This document shows positions 17,117-29,396 of a stretch of DNA of 64,000 nt, piece after piece. Source of the DNA: Agreia sp. Leaf283 (GTDB lineage Bacteria > Actinomycetota > Actinomycetes > Actinomycetales > Microbacteriaceae); NCBI RefSeq assembly GCF_001422485.1, contig NZ_LMNF01000003.1, positions 411,443 to 475,442 of the forward strand. Direction: 5' to 3'. Position 1 is the first letter of the stretch; each line of letters starts with the position of its first letter. Below the pieces are notes generated by a model, which saw only the letters and a list, made by a program, of their open reading frames with translations, was not told the DNA's origin and ran no database searches. The position numbers and the translations under genes were made by a program.

Positions 17117-18436
17117 GTGTCCTCAATCTTCACAACGCGGCGATCCATGGCTCTCATCGCCGGCGCCGCTCTCGCCGCCGTTACACTGGCGGGCTGCTCG
17201 ACGGCCGACGGATCGAGCGCCGATGGCCCCGTCGAGATCTCGTACCTGACGACCAACGGCGACGACTCGATCGCCACGGGCGAAGCGCTCATCGCAGCCT
17301 TCGAGAAGGAGAACCCCGATGTCAAGGTGACCCTGAACACCCGCCCTGGTGGGGCAGAAGGCGACAACCTCGTCAAGACGCAGCTCTCCACCGGAGAGAT
17401 GGACGACGTGTTCTTCTACAACACGGGTTCCCTGTTCCAGGCGCTCAATCCCGACTCCACACTCGTCGATCTCTCCGATTCCGATTGGGTATCCGATGTG
17501 ACCGATGGGTTCAAGGAGGTCGTTTCTACTGACGGCGGAACCTACGGCGCACCGCTCGGTGCCTCGTATGCGGGCGGTATCGCCTACAACAAGAAGGTGT
17601 TCGCCGACCTCGGAATCGAGATTCCGACGGATTGGAACTCCCTCGTCGCCGCAGCACAGAAGATCAAGGCGGCGGGCGTCACCCCGATCGAGCAGACGTA
17701 TGGTGACACCTGGACTTCGCAGATCTTCCTTCTGACCGATTTCGGCAACGTGCTGAAGCAGGACCCGAAATGGGCCGAGGACTACACCGCCAACAAGGCG
17801 AAATTCTCGGATGAGCCGGCTCTTGACGGCTTCACGCACCTGCAGCAGGTCTACGACGAGGGCTTGTTGAACGCCGACTTCGCCTCCGCTACGGCCGCAG
17901 ACGGTACAGCTGCGTTGGCCGACGGGAGCGCCGCGATGTATCCGATGCTCTCCTCTTTCGTGCTGTCCACTCTGATGCAGAACTCGCCTGACGCTGTCTC
18001 GAACATCGGCTTCTTCGCCATGCCGGCCGAGAACGCGTCTGACACGACACTCACGGTGTGGGAACCGAGCGCCGTCTACATTCCGAAGACCACGGAGGGC
18101 GCCGAGCTGGACGCCGCGAAGAAGTTCGTCGCGTTCGTCAATTCCCCCGAGGGCTGTGCAGTGCAGGTCGAGAATGTCGTTCCCGGAGGACCATTCTCGA
18201 CGAGCGCCTGCTCCGTACCGGGCGACACCCCCGCTCTCGTCGCTGACATTCAGGCTTACATCGACGCCGACAAGAGTGCGGCCGCCCTGGAGTTCCTGTC
18301 GCCGGTCAAGGGCCCGAACCTCGAGAACATCTCGATCGAAGTAGGGTCCGGAATCTCCTCTGCGAAGGATGGCGCCGCAGCCTACGACGACGACGTGAAG
18401 AAGCAGGCTCAGCAGCTCGGTCTCAAGGGCTGGTAA
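17117..18436 (+). CDS. ABC transporter sugar-binding lipoprotein (family 1)
   Basis: 439 residues. The signal peptide ends at a lipobox LAGC with C27 as the lipidated cysteine, so it sits on the outer face of the membrane. The mature part is a carbohydrate-binding SBP_bac_1 protein (EISYLTTNG..., ALIAAFEKENPDVKV, GGIAYNKKVF, WNSLVAAAQKIKAAGVTPI). AAGGAGG ahead of the GTG start is strong. It is the first gene of an importer with the two permeases downstream. The ligand is probably an oligosaccharide or glycoside cut by the GH78 and GH42 enzymes encoded alongside. Confidence 0.94.
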   Translation: MSSIFTTRRSMALIAGAALAAVTLAGCSTADGSSADGPVEISYLTTNGDDSIATGEALIAAFEKENPDVKVTLNTRPGGAEGDNLVKTQLSTGEMDDVFFYNTGSLFQALNPDSTLVDLSDSDWVSDVTDGFKEVVSTDGGTYGAPLGASYAGGIAYNKKVFADLGIEIPTDWNSLVAAAQKIKAAGVTPIEQTYGDTWTSQIFLLTDFGNVLKQDPKWAEDYTANKAKFSDEPALDGFTHLQQVYDEGLLNADFASATAADGTAALADGSAAMYPMLSSFVLSTLMQNSPDAVSNIGFFAMPAENASDTTLTVWEPSAVYIPKTTEGAELDAAKKFVAFVNSPEGCAVQVENVVPGGPFSTSACSVPGDTPALVADIQAYIDADKSAAALEFLSPVKGPNLENISIEVGSGISSAKDGAAAYDDDVKKQAQQLGLKGW

Positions 18437-18462
18437 AAGGCGGGATGCCCCGTTTCTAGGCA

Positions 18463-18488
18463 GGGGGCCGGACCTCGTTCCGGCCCCC
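18463..18488 (+). terminator. Intercistronic hairpin after the binding-protein gene
   Basis: GGGGGCCGG (18463-18471) pairs with CCGGCCCCC (18480-18488) without a T run. Hairpins at this place protect the upstream mRNA or partly stop transcription, so that binding protein outnumbers the permeases. Confidence 0.65.
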
Positions 18489-18504
18489 TCACAAAGGAGT
18501 GATT

Positions 18505-19443
18505 ATGACTGACCTTCGGCAGACGAATGCCGCTCGACCCTCGACGAAGACCACGTCTCGGCCACGTCCCTCGAGGACGCGGCGACAACGTAGGAGCATT
18601 TACCCCTCGTGGTTCTACATTCCGGCTGCCGCTCTGTACATCGTGCTCTTCGCCGTTCCCACTTTCGCCTCCCTCTACTTCAGCCTCACTCGCTGGACTC
18701 TCTTCGACGTCACCTTCATCGGCTTCGACAACTTCGTGCAGTTCTTCAGCGACCCGCAACTCCTGCGCTCCTTCATGAACACCGTCGTCTTCGCCGTCGT
18801 CACCAGCGTCGCCAAGGTCGTACTCGGCTTCGCGCTGGCCGTCCTTCTGACGTCGGAGCTGATCGGCCGTGGTTACCTGCGGGCGGTGACCTTCTTCCCC
18901 GTGCTGGTATCGACCATCGGCGTCGGTCTCACCTTCAAGGCACTTCTCGACCCGTTCGACGGGATCGTCAACGGGGCCCTCGCCGTTTTCGGGATACAAG
19001 GACCCGGGTGGCTCACCGATCCGAACCTCGCGCTGCTCAGCGTCGCGGTCGTCGATGTCTGGAAGGGTTTGGGAATCGCCACGCTCGTGTACATTGCCGG
19101 CATCGTGGCGATCCCGCAGGACTACTTCGAAGCGGCACGCGTCGATGGCGCCAGCTCATGGAACGTATTCCGGAACATCACCTTCCCGCTGTCCTGGCCC
19201 GCGACCGGAACCGTCATCATCTTGTCCGTCATCGGAGGTCTCCGCTCATTCGACCTGATCTGGGCCATGACCAAGGGCGGCCCCGGGTTCAGTTCCGACG
19301 TGATCGCCTCGGTCATCTACAAGCAGTATCAGGCCGGGTTCTACGGCCTCTCAACCGCGGGGAACGTCGTCTTGTTCATCGTCGTCACCGCCGTGATGAT
19401 CCCCATCTCACGTCTCATCAACAAGAGGAGCCTCGACGTATGA
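18505..19443 (+). CDS. ABC sugar permease (MalF/UgpA type)
   Basis: 312 residues with six predicted membrane helices. The cytoplasmic EAA loop reads IPQDYFEAARVDGASSWNVFRNITFPL, which docks on the ATPase. The N-terminus is basic and soluble. AAAGGAG precedes ATG 18505; an in-frame GTG at 18499 is less well placed. It overlaps the second permease by four bases (ATGA). No ATPase gene is in the operon, so a shared MsmK-like ATPase encoded elsewhere must energise it. Confidence 0.93.
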   Translation: MTDLRQTNAARPSTKTTSRPRPSRTRRQRRSIYPSWFYIPAAALYIVLFAVPTFASLYFSLTRWTLFDVTFIGFDNFVQFFSDPQLLRSFMNTVVFAVVTSVAKVVLGFALAVLLTSELIGRGYLRAVTFFPVLVSTIGVGLTFKALLDPFDGIVNGALAVFGIQGPGWLTDPNLALLSVAVVDVWKGLGIATLVYIAGIVAIPQDYFEAARVDGASSWNVFRNITFPLSWPATGTVIILSVIGGLRSFDLIWAMTKGGPGFSSDVIASVIYKQYQAGFYGLSTAGNVVLFIVVTAVMIPISRLINKRSLDV

Positions 19444-20279
19444 GCGCGCTCACCATCCGACGGTGGACCGTCGGCACCATTGCGATCTTCGTCTCGGTGG
19501 TCGTCTTCCTGGTCCCGTTCGCTTTCATCCTCATCACTGCGGCCAAGACCGCTCCAGAAGCATCGCAGCTGGCGTTCACCTGGCCGGCCGAATGGCAGTT
19601 GTGGAACAACATCGGCGCCGTCATCGCCGATCGCAACGGCATCCTCGTTCGAGCTTTCATCAACAGCCTGGTGCTCACTGTCGCCAGTGTCGCCGTCATG
19701 GTGATCTTCGCCGCGATGGTCGGCTACGTGCTGCAGCGCAAGCGGTCACGCTGGAATCCGATCATCAACTTCTTCGTGCTTGCCGGCCTCATCGTCCCTC
19801 CCGCTGTGGTTCCCACCATCTGGGTGCTGCAGGGACTCGGTATCTTCAAGACGCTCGGCGGCCTGATCCTTATCGAAGCCACCTTCGGGCTCTCGTTCTG
19901 CATCCTGCTCTTCCAGGCTTTCGTCGCCACCATCCCTCGCGAGCTCGACGAGGCAGCGGTTCTCGACGGGGCCGGCCCGATCAGACTGTTCTTCCGCATC
20001 GTTCTGCCGCTGCTGAAGCCGGTCATCGTCACGGTCATCGTCGTGCAGTCGGTCGCCGTGTTCAACGACTTCGCCAATCCGCTCTACTTCTTGCCCGGAG
20101 ACGCGAATGCGACAGTGCAGTTGACGCTCTACGCCTACGCGTCGAGCGCGACGAGCGCCGGCGCGCTCAACCTGCTCTTCGCCGATATCCTCCTCATCAC
20201 CATCCCCCCGTTGATCATGTACATCTTCTTCAATCGTCAGATCGTCGCGGGCATGACCAGCGGCGCGATCAAAGGCTGA
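19440..20279 (+). CDS. ABC sugar permease (MalG/UgpE type)
   Basis: 279 residues with six membrane helices. The EAA loop is IPRELDEAAVLDGAGPIRLFFRIVLPLLKP. Its ATG lies in the TGA of the first permease, so translation is coupled. The normal ending FNRQIVAGMTSGAIKG is intact. The GH78 gene follows after 6 bases. Confidence 0.93.
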   Translation: MSALTIRRWTVGTIAIFVSVVVFLVPFAFILITAAKTAPEASQLAFTWPAEWQLWNNIGAVIADRNGILVRAFINSLVLTVASVAVMVIFAAMVGYVLQRKRSRWNPIINFFVLAGLIVPPAVVPTIWVLQGLGIFKTLGGLILIEATFGLSFCILLFQAFVATIPRELDEAAVLDGAGPIRLFFRIVLPLLKPVIVTVIVVQSVAVFNDFANPLYFLPGDANATVQLTLYAYASSATSAGALNLLFADILLITIPPLIMYIFFNRQIVAGMTSGAIKG

Positions 20280-20285
20280 CCCGCC

Positions 20286-22571
20286 GTGTTCACTTCAGCT
20301 CTCCTTATTACCGCCGACATCGCCCAGGGGGGTGCGCCGGTTCTTTCAGGACATGTTCTTCTCGATAGCGGACACGGAGCCGTCGAGAGGGCGGTCCTGC
20401 GGTACTCCGCCCTCGGCGTCGTCGAAGCGAGGATGAACGGCGTCCCCGTCTCGGATGCGCTCCTCACGCCAGGCTGGTCGAGCTACGAATGGCGGATCAG
20501 GGTCGCCGAGACCGACGTGACCCCTCTTATGGAACCTCGCACCGAGCTCGAACTCGAGATCGGCAATGGCTGGTATCGGGGCGGCCTCACCTGGGCGGCG
20601 ACGACCAACGTGTACGGAAACGAGCTCGCCGGGATCGCCGAACTCGAGATCAGCTATGAAGACGGTCACCTACAGCGCTGGGGTACCGACCAGACCTGGA
20701 CTGCCCGACCATCCGACACGGTCTCCGATGACCTGTACAACGGACAGACGATCGACGCTCGTCGCAGAGATATCGAGTGGGAGCGTCAACCCGTGCGAAT
20801 CGTCGAGGACTCCGCGAAGATGTTCGAGCCCTACATCGGGCCCCCGGTGACACCCCGGGAGGAACTGGGGATCATCGACGCCTGGACCACGCCCTCCGGC
20901 AGGATCATCGCCGACTTCGGTCGCAACATCGTGGGATGGGTTCGATGCCGGGCAGCCGGTGTCCGCGGGCAGACCGTGACACTCCGACACGCGGAGGTCG
21001 TCGAGCGCGGCGAACTGAGCACGCGGCCGCTCCGCTCGGCTGAGGCGACCGATCGCTTCATCCTGTCGGGAGGGGAGGACGTCTTCGAACCCTCGTTCAC
21101 CTTCCACGGGTTCCGTTATGTCGAAGTGGAGGGATGGCCCGGGGGGATCGATGAGCTGATCGGCGGGGGACTGACGGCGCTCAGCATCAGTTCCGATCTG
21201 CGTCGAACAGGCACCTTCTCCTCGTCCGAACCTCTGCTGAATCAACTGCACGACAACGTCGTGGCGAGCACGGTGGGAAACTTCGTCGATCTCCCGACCG
21301 ACTGCCCCCAGCGGGACGAGAGGCTGGGCTGGACGGGAGACATCGCCGTGTTCGCGCCGACGAGCACGTTCCTCTTCGACTCCTCCGACTTTCTGCGCGA
21401 CTGGCTGCGAGACGTGACGCTCGAACAGGAGCATCAGGGGGGAGTGGTTCCCTATGTCGTACCGGACGTACTCAAGTACGTTGGTGCCCCCGCGGACATC
21501 ACGCCGGTGGATTCCACGGCGGTCTGGAGTGATGCGATCGTCTGGGTTCCGTGGGCCGTGTGGATGTCCTCCGGCGATGACGCCGTCCTGCGTGAGAACT
21601 TCCCTGCGATGCTGTCCCACCTGCGTCACGTCGAGGGGCTCCTCTCTCCCTCGGGTCTGTGGGATCAAGGATTCCAGTTCGGAGACTGGCTCGATCCGGA
21701 TTCGCCCCCCGAGGATCCCGCAGCGGCCAAAGCCGACAAGACCCTCGTGGCGATGGCTTCTCTGCACAGGTCCGCGGCGCTCACTGCCGAGACCGCCCGC
21801 GTGCTGGGCTTCTCGAGCGAGCAGGCCGAGATGGAACGTCTGCGGGAGGACACGCGAAAGACGTTCCGTGCAGCGTTCGTCGATGACGATGCGGAGCGGC
21901 TACGGAACCACTGCGAGACGGCGTACGCCCTCGCCATCGCGTTCGATCTCCTCGACCTCGACGAGATCGGCTGGGCAGGATCGCGGCTCGCCGAGCTCGT
22001 CGAGGCGAACGGATATCGCATTTCGACCGGCTTCGCAGGTACGCCTTACATACTGACCGCGCTGAGCCGGAGCGGACAACTCGCGACGGCCGGTCGACTC
22101 CTTCTTCAGACCGAGTGCCCGTCGTGGTTGTACCCCGTGACGATGGGCGCGACGACCGTGTGGGAGCGATGGGACTCGATGCTTCCGGACGGGAGTATCA
22201 ACCCGGGTGAGATGACCTCGTTCAACCACTATGCGCTGGGGGCTGTCGCCGACTGGATGCATCGAGACCTCGTTGGTCTGGCGCCCGCGGAGCCCGGATA
22301 TCGTCGTGTCATCGTCGCGCCGAAGCCGATTGCCGGGGTGGAGTGGGCGAAGGCAGAGTACGACAGCCCTCACGGGCGCATAGCCGTCGGCTGGAATCGA
22401 GATGGCGACAGCATCGTCGTCGACATCACTCTTCCTCCCGGGGTGACCGCCGATGTCTCGGTGGGCGATCTCGACGTTCGAGTGGCTGCCGGCGTACATC
22501 ACCTGAGCGCGAACCTCAACGGCCACGCTGCGACCTCACGAGAGGGGAGTCGTATCGCGACGCCCGGTTGA
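20286..22571 (+). CDS. Alpha-L-rhamnosidase, glycoside hydrolase family 78
   Basis: 761 residues. N-terminal beta domains are followed by the (alpha/alpha)6 barrel and a C-terminal beta domain. The signature TDCPQRDERLGWTGD contains the general acid E345, and E627 in VWERWDSMLPDG is the expected general base. No signal peptide is seen, so it should remove terminal L-rhamnose from imported glycosides in the cytoplasm. The start is GTG, 6 bases after the permease stop. Being in the same transcript as the importer indicates that the imported compound carries rhamnose. Confidence 0.93.
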   Translation: MFTSALLITADIAQGGAPVLSGHVLLDSGHGAVERAVLRYSALGVVEARMNGVPVSDALLTPGWSSYEWRIRVAETDVTPLMEPRTELELEIGNGWYRGGLTWAATTNVYGNELAGIAELEISYEDGHLQRWGTDQTWTARPSDTVSDDLYNGQTIDARRRDIEWERQPVRIVEDSAKMFEPYIGPPVTPREELGIIDAWTTPSGRIIADFGRNIVGWVRCRAAGVRGQTVTLRHAEVVERGELSTRPLRSAEATDRFILSGGEDVFEPSFTFHGFRYVEVEGWPGGIDELIGGGLTALSISSDLRRTGTFSSSEPLLNQLHDNVVASTVGNFVDLPTDCPQRDERLGWTGDIAVFAPTSTFLFDSSDFLRDWLRDVTLEQEHQGGVVPYVVPDVLKYVGAPADITPVDSTAVWSDAIVWVPWAVWMSSGDDAVLRENFPAMLSHLRHVEGLLSPSGLWDQGFQFGDWLDPDSPPEDPAAAKADKTLVAMASLHRSAALTAETARVLGFSSEQAEMERLREDTRKTFRAAFVDDDAERLRNHCETAYALAIAFDLLDLDEIGWAGSRLAELVEANGYRISTGFAGTPYILTALSRSGQLATAGRLLLQTECPSWLYPVTMGATTVWERWDSMLPDGSINPGEMTSFNHYALGAVADWMHRDLVGLAPAEPGYRRVIVAPKPIAGVEWAKAEYDSPHGRIAVGWNRDGDSIVVDITLPPGVTADVSVGDLDVRVAAGVHHLSANLNGHAATSREGSRIATPG

Positions 22572-22742
22572 AGGGAACCTGACCCGAGTCTGATATAGGT
22601 GAGACCTCGTTTCGCCCTCCGCGTCACGAGGCGTGTCTGGAATGCGCCACATCGATGGTCACACACGCCAGATGGCGGATGACCCGTCTCTCACTCAGAC
22701 ACATACTTGGTCTCGACCGTTTCAAAGAAGAAAGAGGTTGCG

Positions 22743-23681
22743 ATGAATCAGTCTTCCGTTCCTATCCCTGTGGGTGTCAGTGATCAGGCGCGCGCCGCGC
22801 TGTCGGTACCTGCCTTTCAGCTCGACTATCCCGCCATCGACGATGCCGAATCATGGAAGGCGTTGATCGAGGCGACCAACAAGGTCATCCAAGAGCAGTA
22901 TCTTGCCTCTGCGGGTTCGCTCCCCGTGACGATCAGCCATAAGGAAGTTGCGGGAGTTCCGATATTCGAGGCGCGTGCCGAGGGCCTCGCAGACAGCGCA
23001 GACGTCCCGATCTGCATCGATTTCCACGGCGGAGCGCTTATCTACTGCGGCGGCTCGATCGCTGCGGAGATGATCTCGGGAACAGCTCTCATCAACGGGA
23101 TGATCACGTGGGGGCCCGACTATCGCATGCCCCCTGAACATCCGTACCCCGCCGCCCTGGATGATGCCATCGCGGTCTACCGTGCTGCACTGGACGTTCG
23201 AGACCCCGCAGACATTTTCGTCCAGGGGTCCTCCGCTGGCGGCAATCTCGCGGCAGCCCTGCTCGTCCGGGCGTACGAGGAGGGGCTGCCCATGCCGGCC
23301 GGGCTCGTGTTGATATCTCCAGAGATCGACCTCACGGAGTCCGGCGACACGTTTCAAACGCTGAAGGGCGTCGACAAGATGGCCAGCCTCATGCCGGTCA
23401 ACGAACTCTACGCCGCTGGGCGCGACCTGGCTGACCCGTTGCTGTCGCCTCTTTTCGCGGACGTGACCCATTTCCCACCCACCCTGCTCACCGCAGGCGG
23501 ACGAGACCTTTTTCTTTCGAACGCGGCGCGGATGCACCGCAAACTCCGTGCGGCGGGAATCGAAGCCGAATTGCATGTCTTCGAAGCCATGACACACGGG
23601 GGCTTCGGCGGGGCGAGCCCAGAGGACCTTTCGCTGAACGATGAGGTACGCCGCTTCTACGATCGCCACCGTCGGCTCTAG
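22743..23681 (+). CDS. Alpha/beta hydrolase (HSL-type esterase)
   Basis: 312 residues of the alpha/beta-hydrolase fold-3 family. The oxyanion motif reads FHGGALIYCGG (HGGA), the nucleophile is in VQGSSAGGNLAA, and the acid/His pair lies in the last third (GGRDLF, THGGFGG). ATG 22743 follows AAAGAGGTTGC; an in-frame start 36 bases upstream is less likely. Base use is less GC-extreme than in the flanking core genes, consistent with transfer. It lies 43 bases ahead of an SDR. Ester cleavage of an acylated metabolite is likely; the substrate is unknown. Confidence 0.85.
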   Translation: MNQSSVPIPVGVSDQARAALSVPAFQLDYPAIDDAESWKALIEATNKVIQEQYLASAGSLPVTISHKEVAGVPIFEARAEGLADSADVPICIDFHGGALIYCGGSIAAEMISGTALINGMITWGPDYRMPPEHPYPAALDDAIAVYRAALDVRDPADIFVQGSSAGGNLAAALLVRAYEEGLPMPAGLVLISPEIDLTESGDTFQTLKGVDKMASLMPVNELYAAGRDLADPLLSPLFADVTHFPPTLLTAGGRDLFLSNAARMHRKLRAAGIEAELHVFEAMTHGGFGGASPEDLSLNDEVRRFYDRHRRL

Positions 23682-23724
23682 TCGTCGACCAGAATCACAT
23701 TCGCTACATCATTAAGGAGATTCA

Positions 23725-24537
23725 ATGTCATCAGAACTAGTCGAGAAGGTCGCTGTCGTCACAGGCGCAGGAAGCGGAATCGGGGCCGAGTCCGCCCGCC
23801 GGTTCGCGCGTGCCGGCGCAGCCGTCGTGGTCGCCGATCTCAACCTCGAGGCCGCACAAAGCACGGTAGCGGACATCCACCAAGCTGGAGGCACCGCAGC
23901 GGCGGTCGCCTTCGACCTGGGGGACGAGCAATCAATCAAGGAGCTGATGGCATCCACCGCTGCGCAGTTCGGCGGGATCGATGTCGTGTTCAACAATGCG
24001 GCTGCGGTTCACCTCGCGGGGGCCAAGGACACACCGATCGAGCATGCAGGCGCGGAGCTGTGGGATGAAACGATGAGAATCAATCTCCGGGGCACCATGC
24101 TGTGCACGCAGTTCGCCGCGCAGTACATGTTGCAGAGAGGTGGGGGCTCCATTGTGAATACAGCGTCCGATGCGGGTGTATCAGGCGATCTCGGCCACCC
24201 TGCCTACGGCGCGAGTAAGGCCGGCATCATCAACCTCACCAAGTACGCGGCAGTTGAATATGGCAAGCGCGGAATCCGCTGCAACGCGATTGCACCCGGT
24301 CTCATTGTCACCCCCGCGACCGAGGCCACCTGGGCCGCGGGACCAATGCGAGACATTATGCTCCGCCAGCACCTCACCCCGTACCTGGGTTCGCCCAAGG
24401 ACATAGCGGAGGCCGCGCTGTTCCTTGCCTCCGAAAGAAGTCGTTTCATCAGCGGCCAGTTGCTTCACGTCGACGGCGGTCTGTTGGCCCATCATCCCTA
24501 CGTGGCGGACTTGGTAGCGTTGTCTGACCAAGGCTGA
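23725..24537 (+). CDS. SDR family oxidoreductase
   Basis: 270 residues. TGAGSGIG marks the nucleotide site, VVADLNLEAA suggests NAD, and NNAA, the catalytic Ser of NTASDAGVSG and the YGASK pair are present. The ending (FISGQLLHVDGGLLAHHPYVADL) is typical of classical SDRs that act on sugars, alcohols or keto acids. An AAGGAG site precedes the ATG. With the hydrolase and the PucR-like regulator it forms a small cassette. Confidence 0.87.
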   Translation: MSSELVEKVAVVTGAGSGIGAESARRFARAGAAVVVADLNLEAAQSTVADIHQAGGTAAAVAFDLGDEQSIKELMASTAAQFGGIDVVFNNAAAVHLAGAKDTPIEHAGAELWDETMRINLRGTMLCTQFAAQYMLQRGGGSIVNTASDAGVSGDLGHPAYGASKAGIINLTKYAAVEYGKRGIRCNAIAPGLIVTPATEATWAAGPMRDIMLRQHLTPYLGSPKDIAEAALFLASERSRFISGQLLHVDGGLLAHHPYVADLVALSDQG

Positions 24538-24568
24538 GACCTGGGAGAGATGAAGGGCAAGGGAGCCT

Positions 24569-25558
24569 GTGATCGAGCTGATCAACCGAACGAATGACCC
24601 GGAGGCCGCCAAGGCCCTATCGATCATCGCGCAGTTCGATGCGGTCTTGGCGCGCCGGGGCGGCATCTCCGATGTCATGATCACGATCGCGGACGTAGCC
24701 GGACACCCGGTGACCTTGTTGGACGAGGTGCGGGGGATGGCCCTCCGTTGCGACCAGAACGAGGTGACGACAGGAGACCTTGCTCTTCGCCCCAGCGGGG
24801 GGATCTCCGTTGATGCTGGCCGCGGCACCTGGCTGATTCTGGAAACTCAGATCGAGACGGACGCTGATCGACTGATCCTCGAGAGAGCCGTCTATGCGAT
24901 CCGCACCACGATGGATCGCGAGCGCACCGCCAACCGTGCAGGCGTACAGTCCGCTGCGGAGGTCGCATCCATTCTCACGGACCAATCCATCCCCGATGAG
25001 ATCAGGCATCAGGTCGCCCGAAGATCGGGCCTGCGCGTCGGCGCGGCAATGTGTGCCGTCGTGATTGACGGAGACGACGTGATGGTCTCCAGCGATGAGA
25101 AACTGGCGACCCTTCTCGAGAGGGTGCACGGATCACGCGTGGGCGTGGGCCGGCCCGGATCGATATCGGACCTTCCTTTATCTCTGGAGGGGGCGCGAGT
25201 CGCATACCGATTCACGGCGCTGAACGACGGTGACCATGGCCGCCTAGTCGTTCGGGTCGGATCTCTTGGCGCCCTGGAGACGTTCGCTCGGCTCGTCGCC
25301 CGAGACTGTCCCCCCATCGATGACGTTGACGCCCTTGAGCGCACGCGAACCGTCGCACCCTGGGCAGATGAGTCCCTCAACGCGTTGGCTGATGCGTTGA
25401 CTCTTCGGGAAGCGGCCGAACACGTCGGAGTGCATCACTCGACGTTCTCTAACCGGGTCGAGACGTTGCGACAGGAACTCGGGTGGGATCCGCGCACAGC
25501 TGACGGTCGGTTCCGGCTCCAACTGACATTGGCGATGCGACGGTTGATGCACCGCTGA
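24569..25558 (+). CDS. PucR/CdaR-type helix-turn-helix regulator
   Basis: 329 residues. The N-terminal half resembles a ligand-sensing domain (VMITIADVAGHPVTLLDEVRG..., LRPSGGISVDAGRGTWLILE), and the C-terminal 60 residues form the PucR helix-turn-helix (LNALADALTLREAAEHVGVHHSTFSNRVETLRQELGWDP). The start is GTG. It lies 31 bases after the SDR gene, so it probably regulates the hydrolase-SDR cassette. It is the last gene of the accessory locus. Confidence 0.8.
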   Translation: MIELINRTNDPEAAKALSIIAQFDAVLARRGGISDVMITIADVAGHPVTLLDEVRGMALRCDQNEVTTGDLALRPSGGISVDAGRGTWLILETQIETDADRLILERAVYAIRTTMDRERTANRAGVQSAAEVASILTDQSIPDEIRHQVARRSGLRVGAAMCAVVIDGDDVMVSSDEKLATLLERVHGSRVGVGRPGSISDLPLSLEGARVAYRFTALNDGDHGRLVVRVGSLGALETFARLVARDCPPIDDVDALERTRTVAPWADESLNALADALTLREAAEHVGVHHSTFSNRVETLRQELGWDPRTADGRFRLQLTLAMRRLMHR

Positions 25559-25621
25559 AGATCTGCATCGCCCCGTAGGCGTGCAGGTACCGCACACCAC
25601 GCGGAATGACAGGATGCAGGT

Positions 25622-25984
25622 ATGGAGATTCGCAGGGCCATGACCGTGATCAAGACCGACCGGCCGGCCGACGCGCGTCGTTTCTATGAAGGGTTCCTCG
25701 GCTTCCGTGTCGCGATGGACGAAGACGGAATGCTGATGCTCGCCTCGACGAGCACGCCGACGACGCAGGTGATCGTGGCGTGGGCAAGTGAGACGGCGGT
25801 CGACCCGGAGCTGCTCTCCGTCGACGTCTCGATCGAGGTGGCCGATGTCGACGCGGCGTACGCACTCGCCCGGGACAACGATCTCGAGATCGTCCGCGAA
25901 CTCCGTGACGAGCCATGGGGCATTCGCCGCTTCTTTGTTCGGGATCCGACCGGCCAGACTATCAACATCGCGAGCCACGTGTAG
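25622..25984 (+). CDS. VOC (glyoxalase/bleomycin-resistance) family protein
   Basis: 120 residues of two beta-alpha-beta-beta-beta units (residues 1-55 and 65-120). RRFYEGFLGFRVAMDEDGMLML and the end FVRDPTGQTINIASHV are typical. Such proteins may be metal-dependent enzymes or small-molecule binders; the metal ligands are not obvious here. It stands alone, ahead of the TetR-exporter pair. Confidence 0.85.
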   Translation: MEIRRAMTVIKTDRPADARRFYEGFLGFRVAMDEDGMLMLASTSTPTTQVIVAWASETAVDPELLSVDVSIEVADVDAAYALARDNDLEIVRELRDEPWGIRRFFVRDPTGQTINIASHV

Positions 25985-26026
25985 CTCTGCCTCGGCAGTC
26001 GCCACACGAATTGCACCAATGAGCCA

Positions 26027-26046
26027 AGAGTGCAACAATGCACTCT
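26027..26046. promoter_or_regulatory. Perfect palindromic operator at the tetR start
   Basis: AGAGTGCA-N4-TGCACTCT ends at the base before ATG 26047. It is the obvious autoregulatory site for the TetR protein. A further half-site-like AGTGCAAC lies just inside the coding region. It covers an alternative ATG at 26038, which argues for ATG 26047 as the true start. Confidence 0.7.
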
Positions 26047-29357
<3,311 letters not shown>

Positions 29358-29364
29358 TGGATAT

Positions 29365-29378
29365 AGTTTACTAGTAAA
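29365..29378. promoter_or_regulatory. MarR-type palindrome over the FUSC promoter
   Basis: The perfect palindrome TTTACTAGTAAA (29367-29378) lies between the divergent FUSC and marR genes. Read on the minus strand, TAAACT (29365-29370) is a -10 box ending 7 bases before the FUSC ATG, so a bound MarR dimer would cover it. Confidence 0.65.
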
Positions 29379-29396
29379 TTACTTCTGGGAGGGTCG

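Noticed and set aside
22572-22742. 171-base gap after the GH78 gene
   Set aside because: Only short imperfect inverted repeats (GGCGTGT/ACACGCC) were seen; no promoter, RNA or operator could be supported.
25559-25621. Gap between the PucR-like gene and the VOC gene
   Set aside because: No repeat, RNA or insertion-sequence end was seen.
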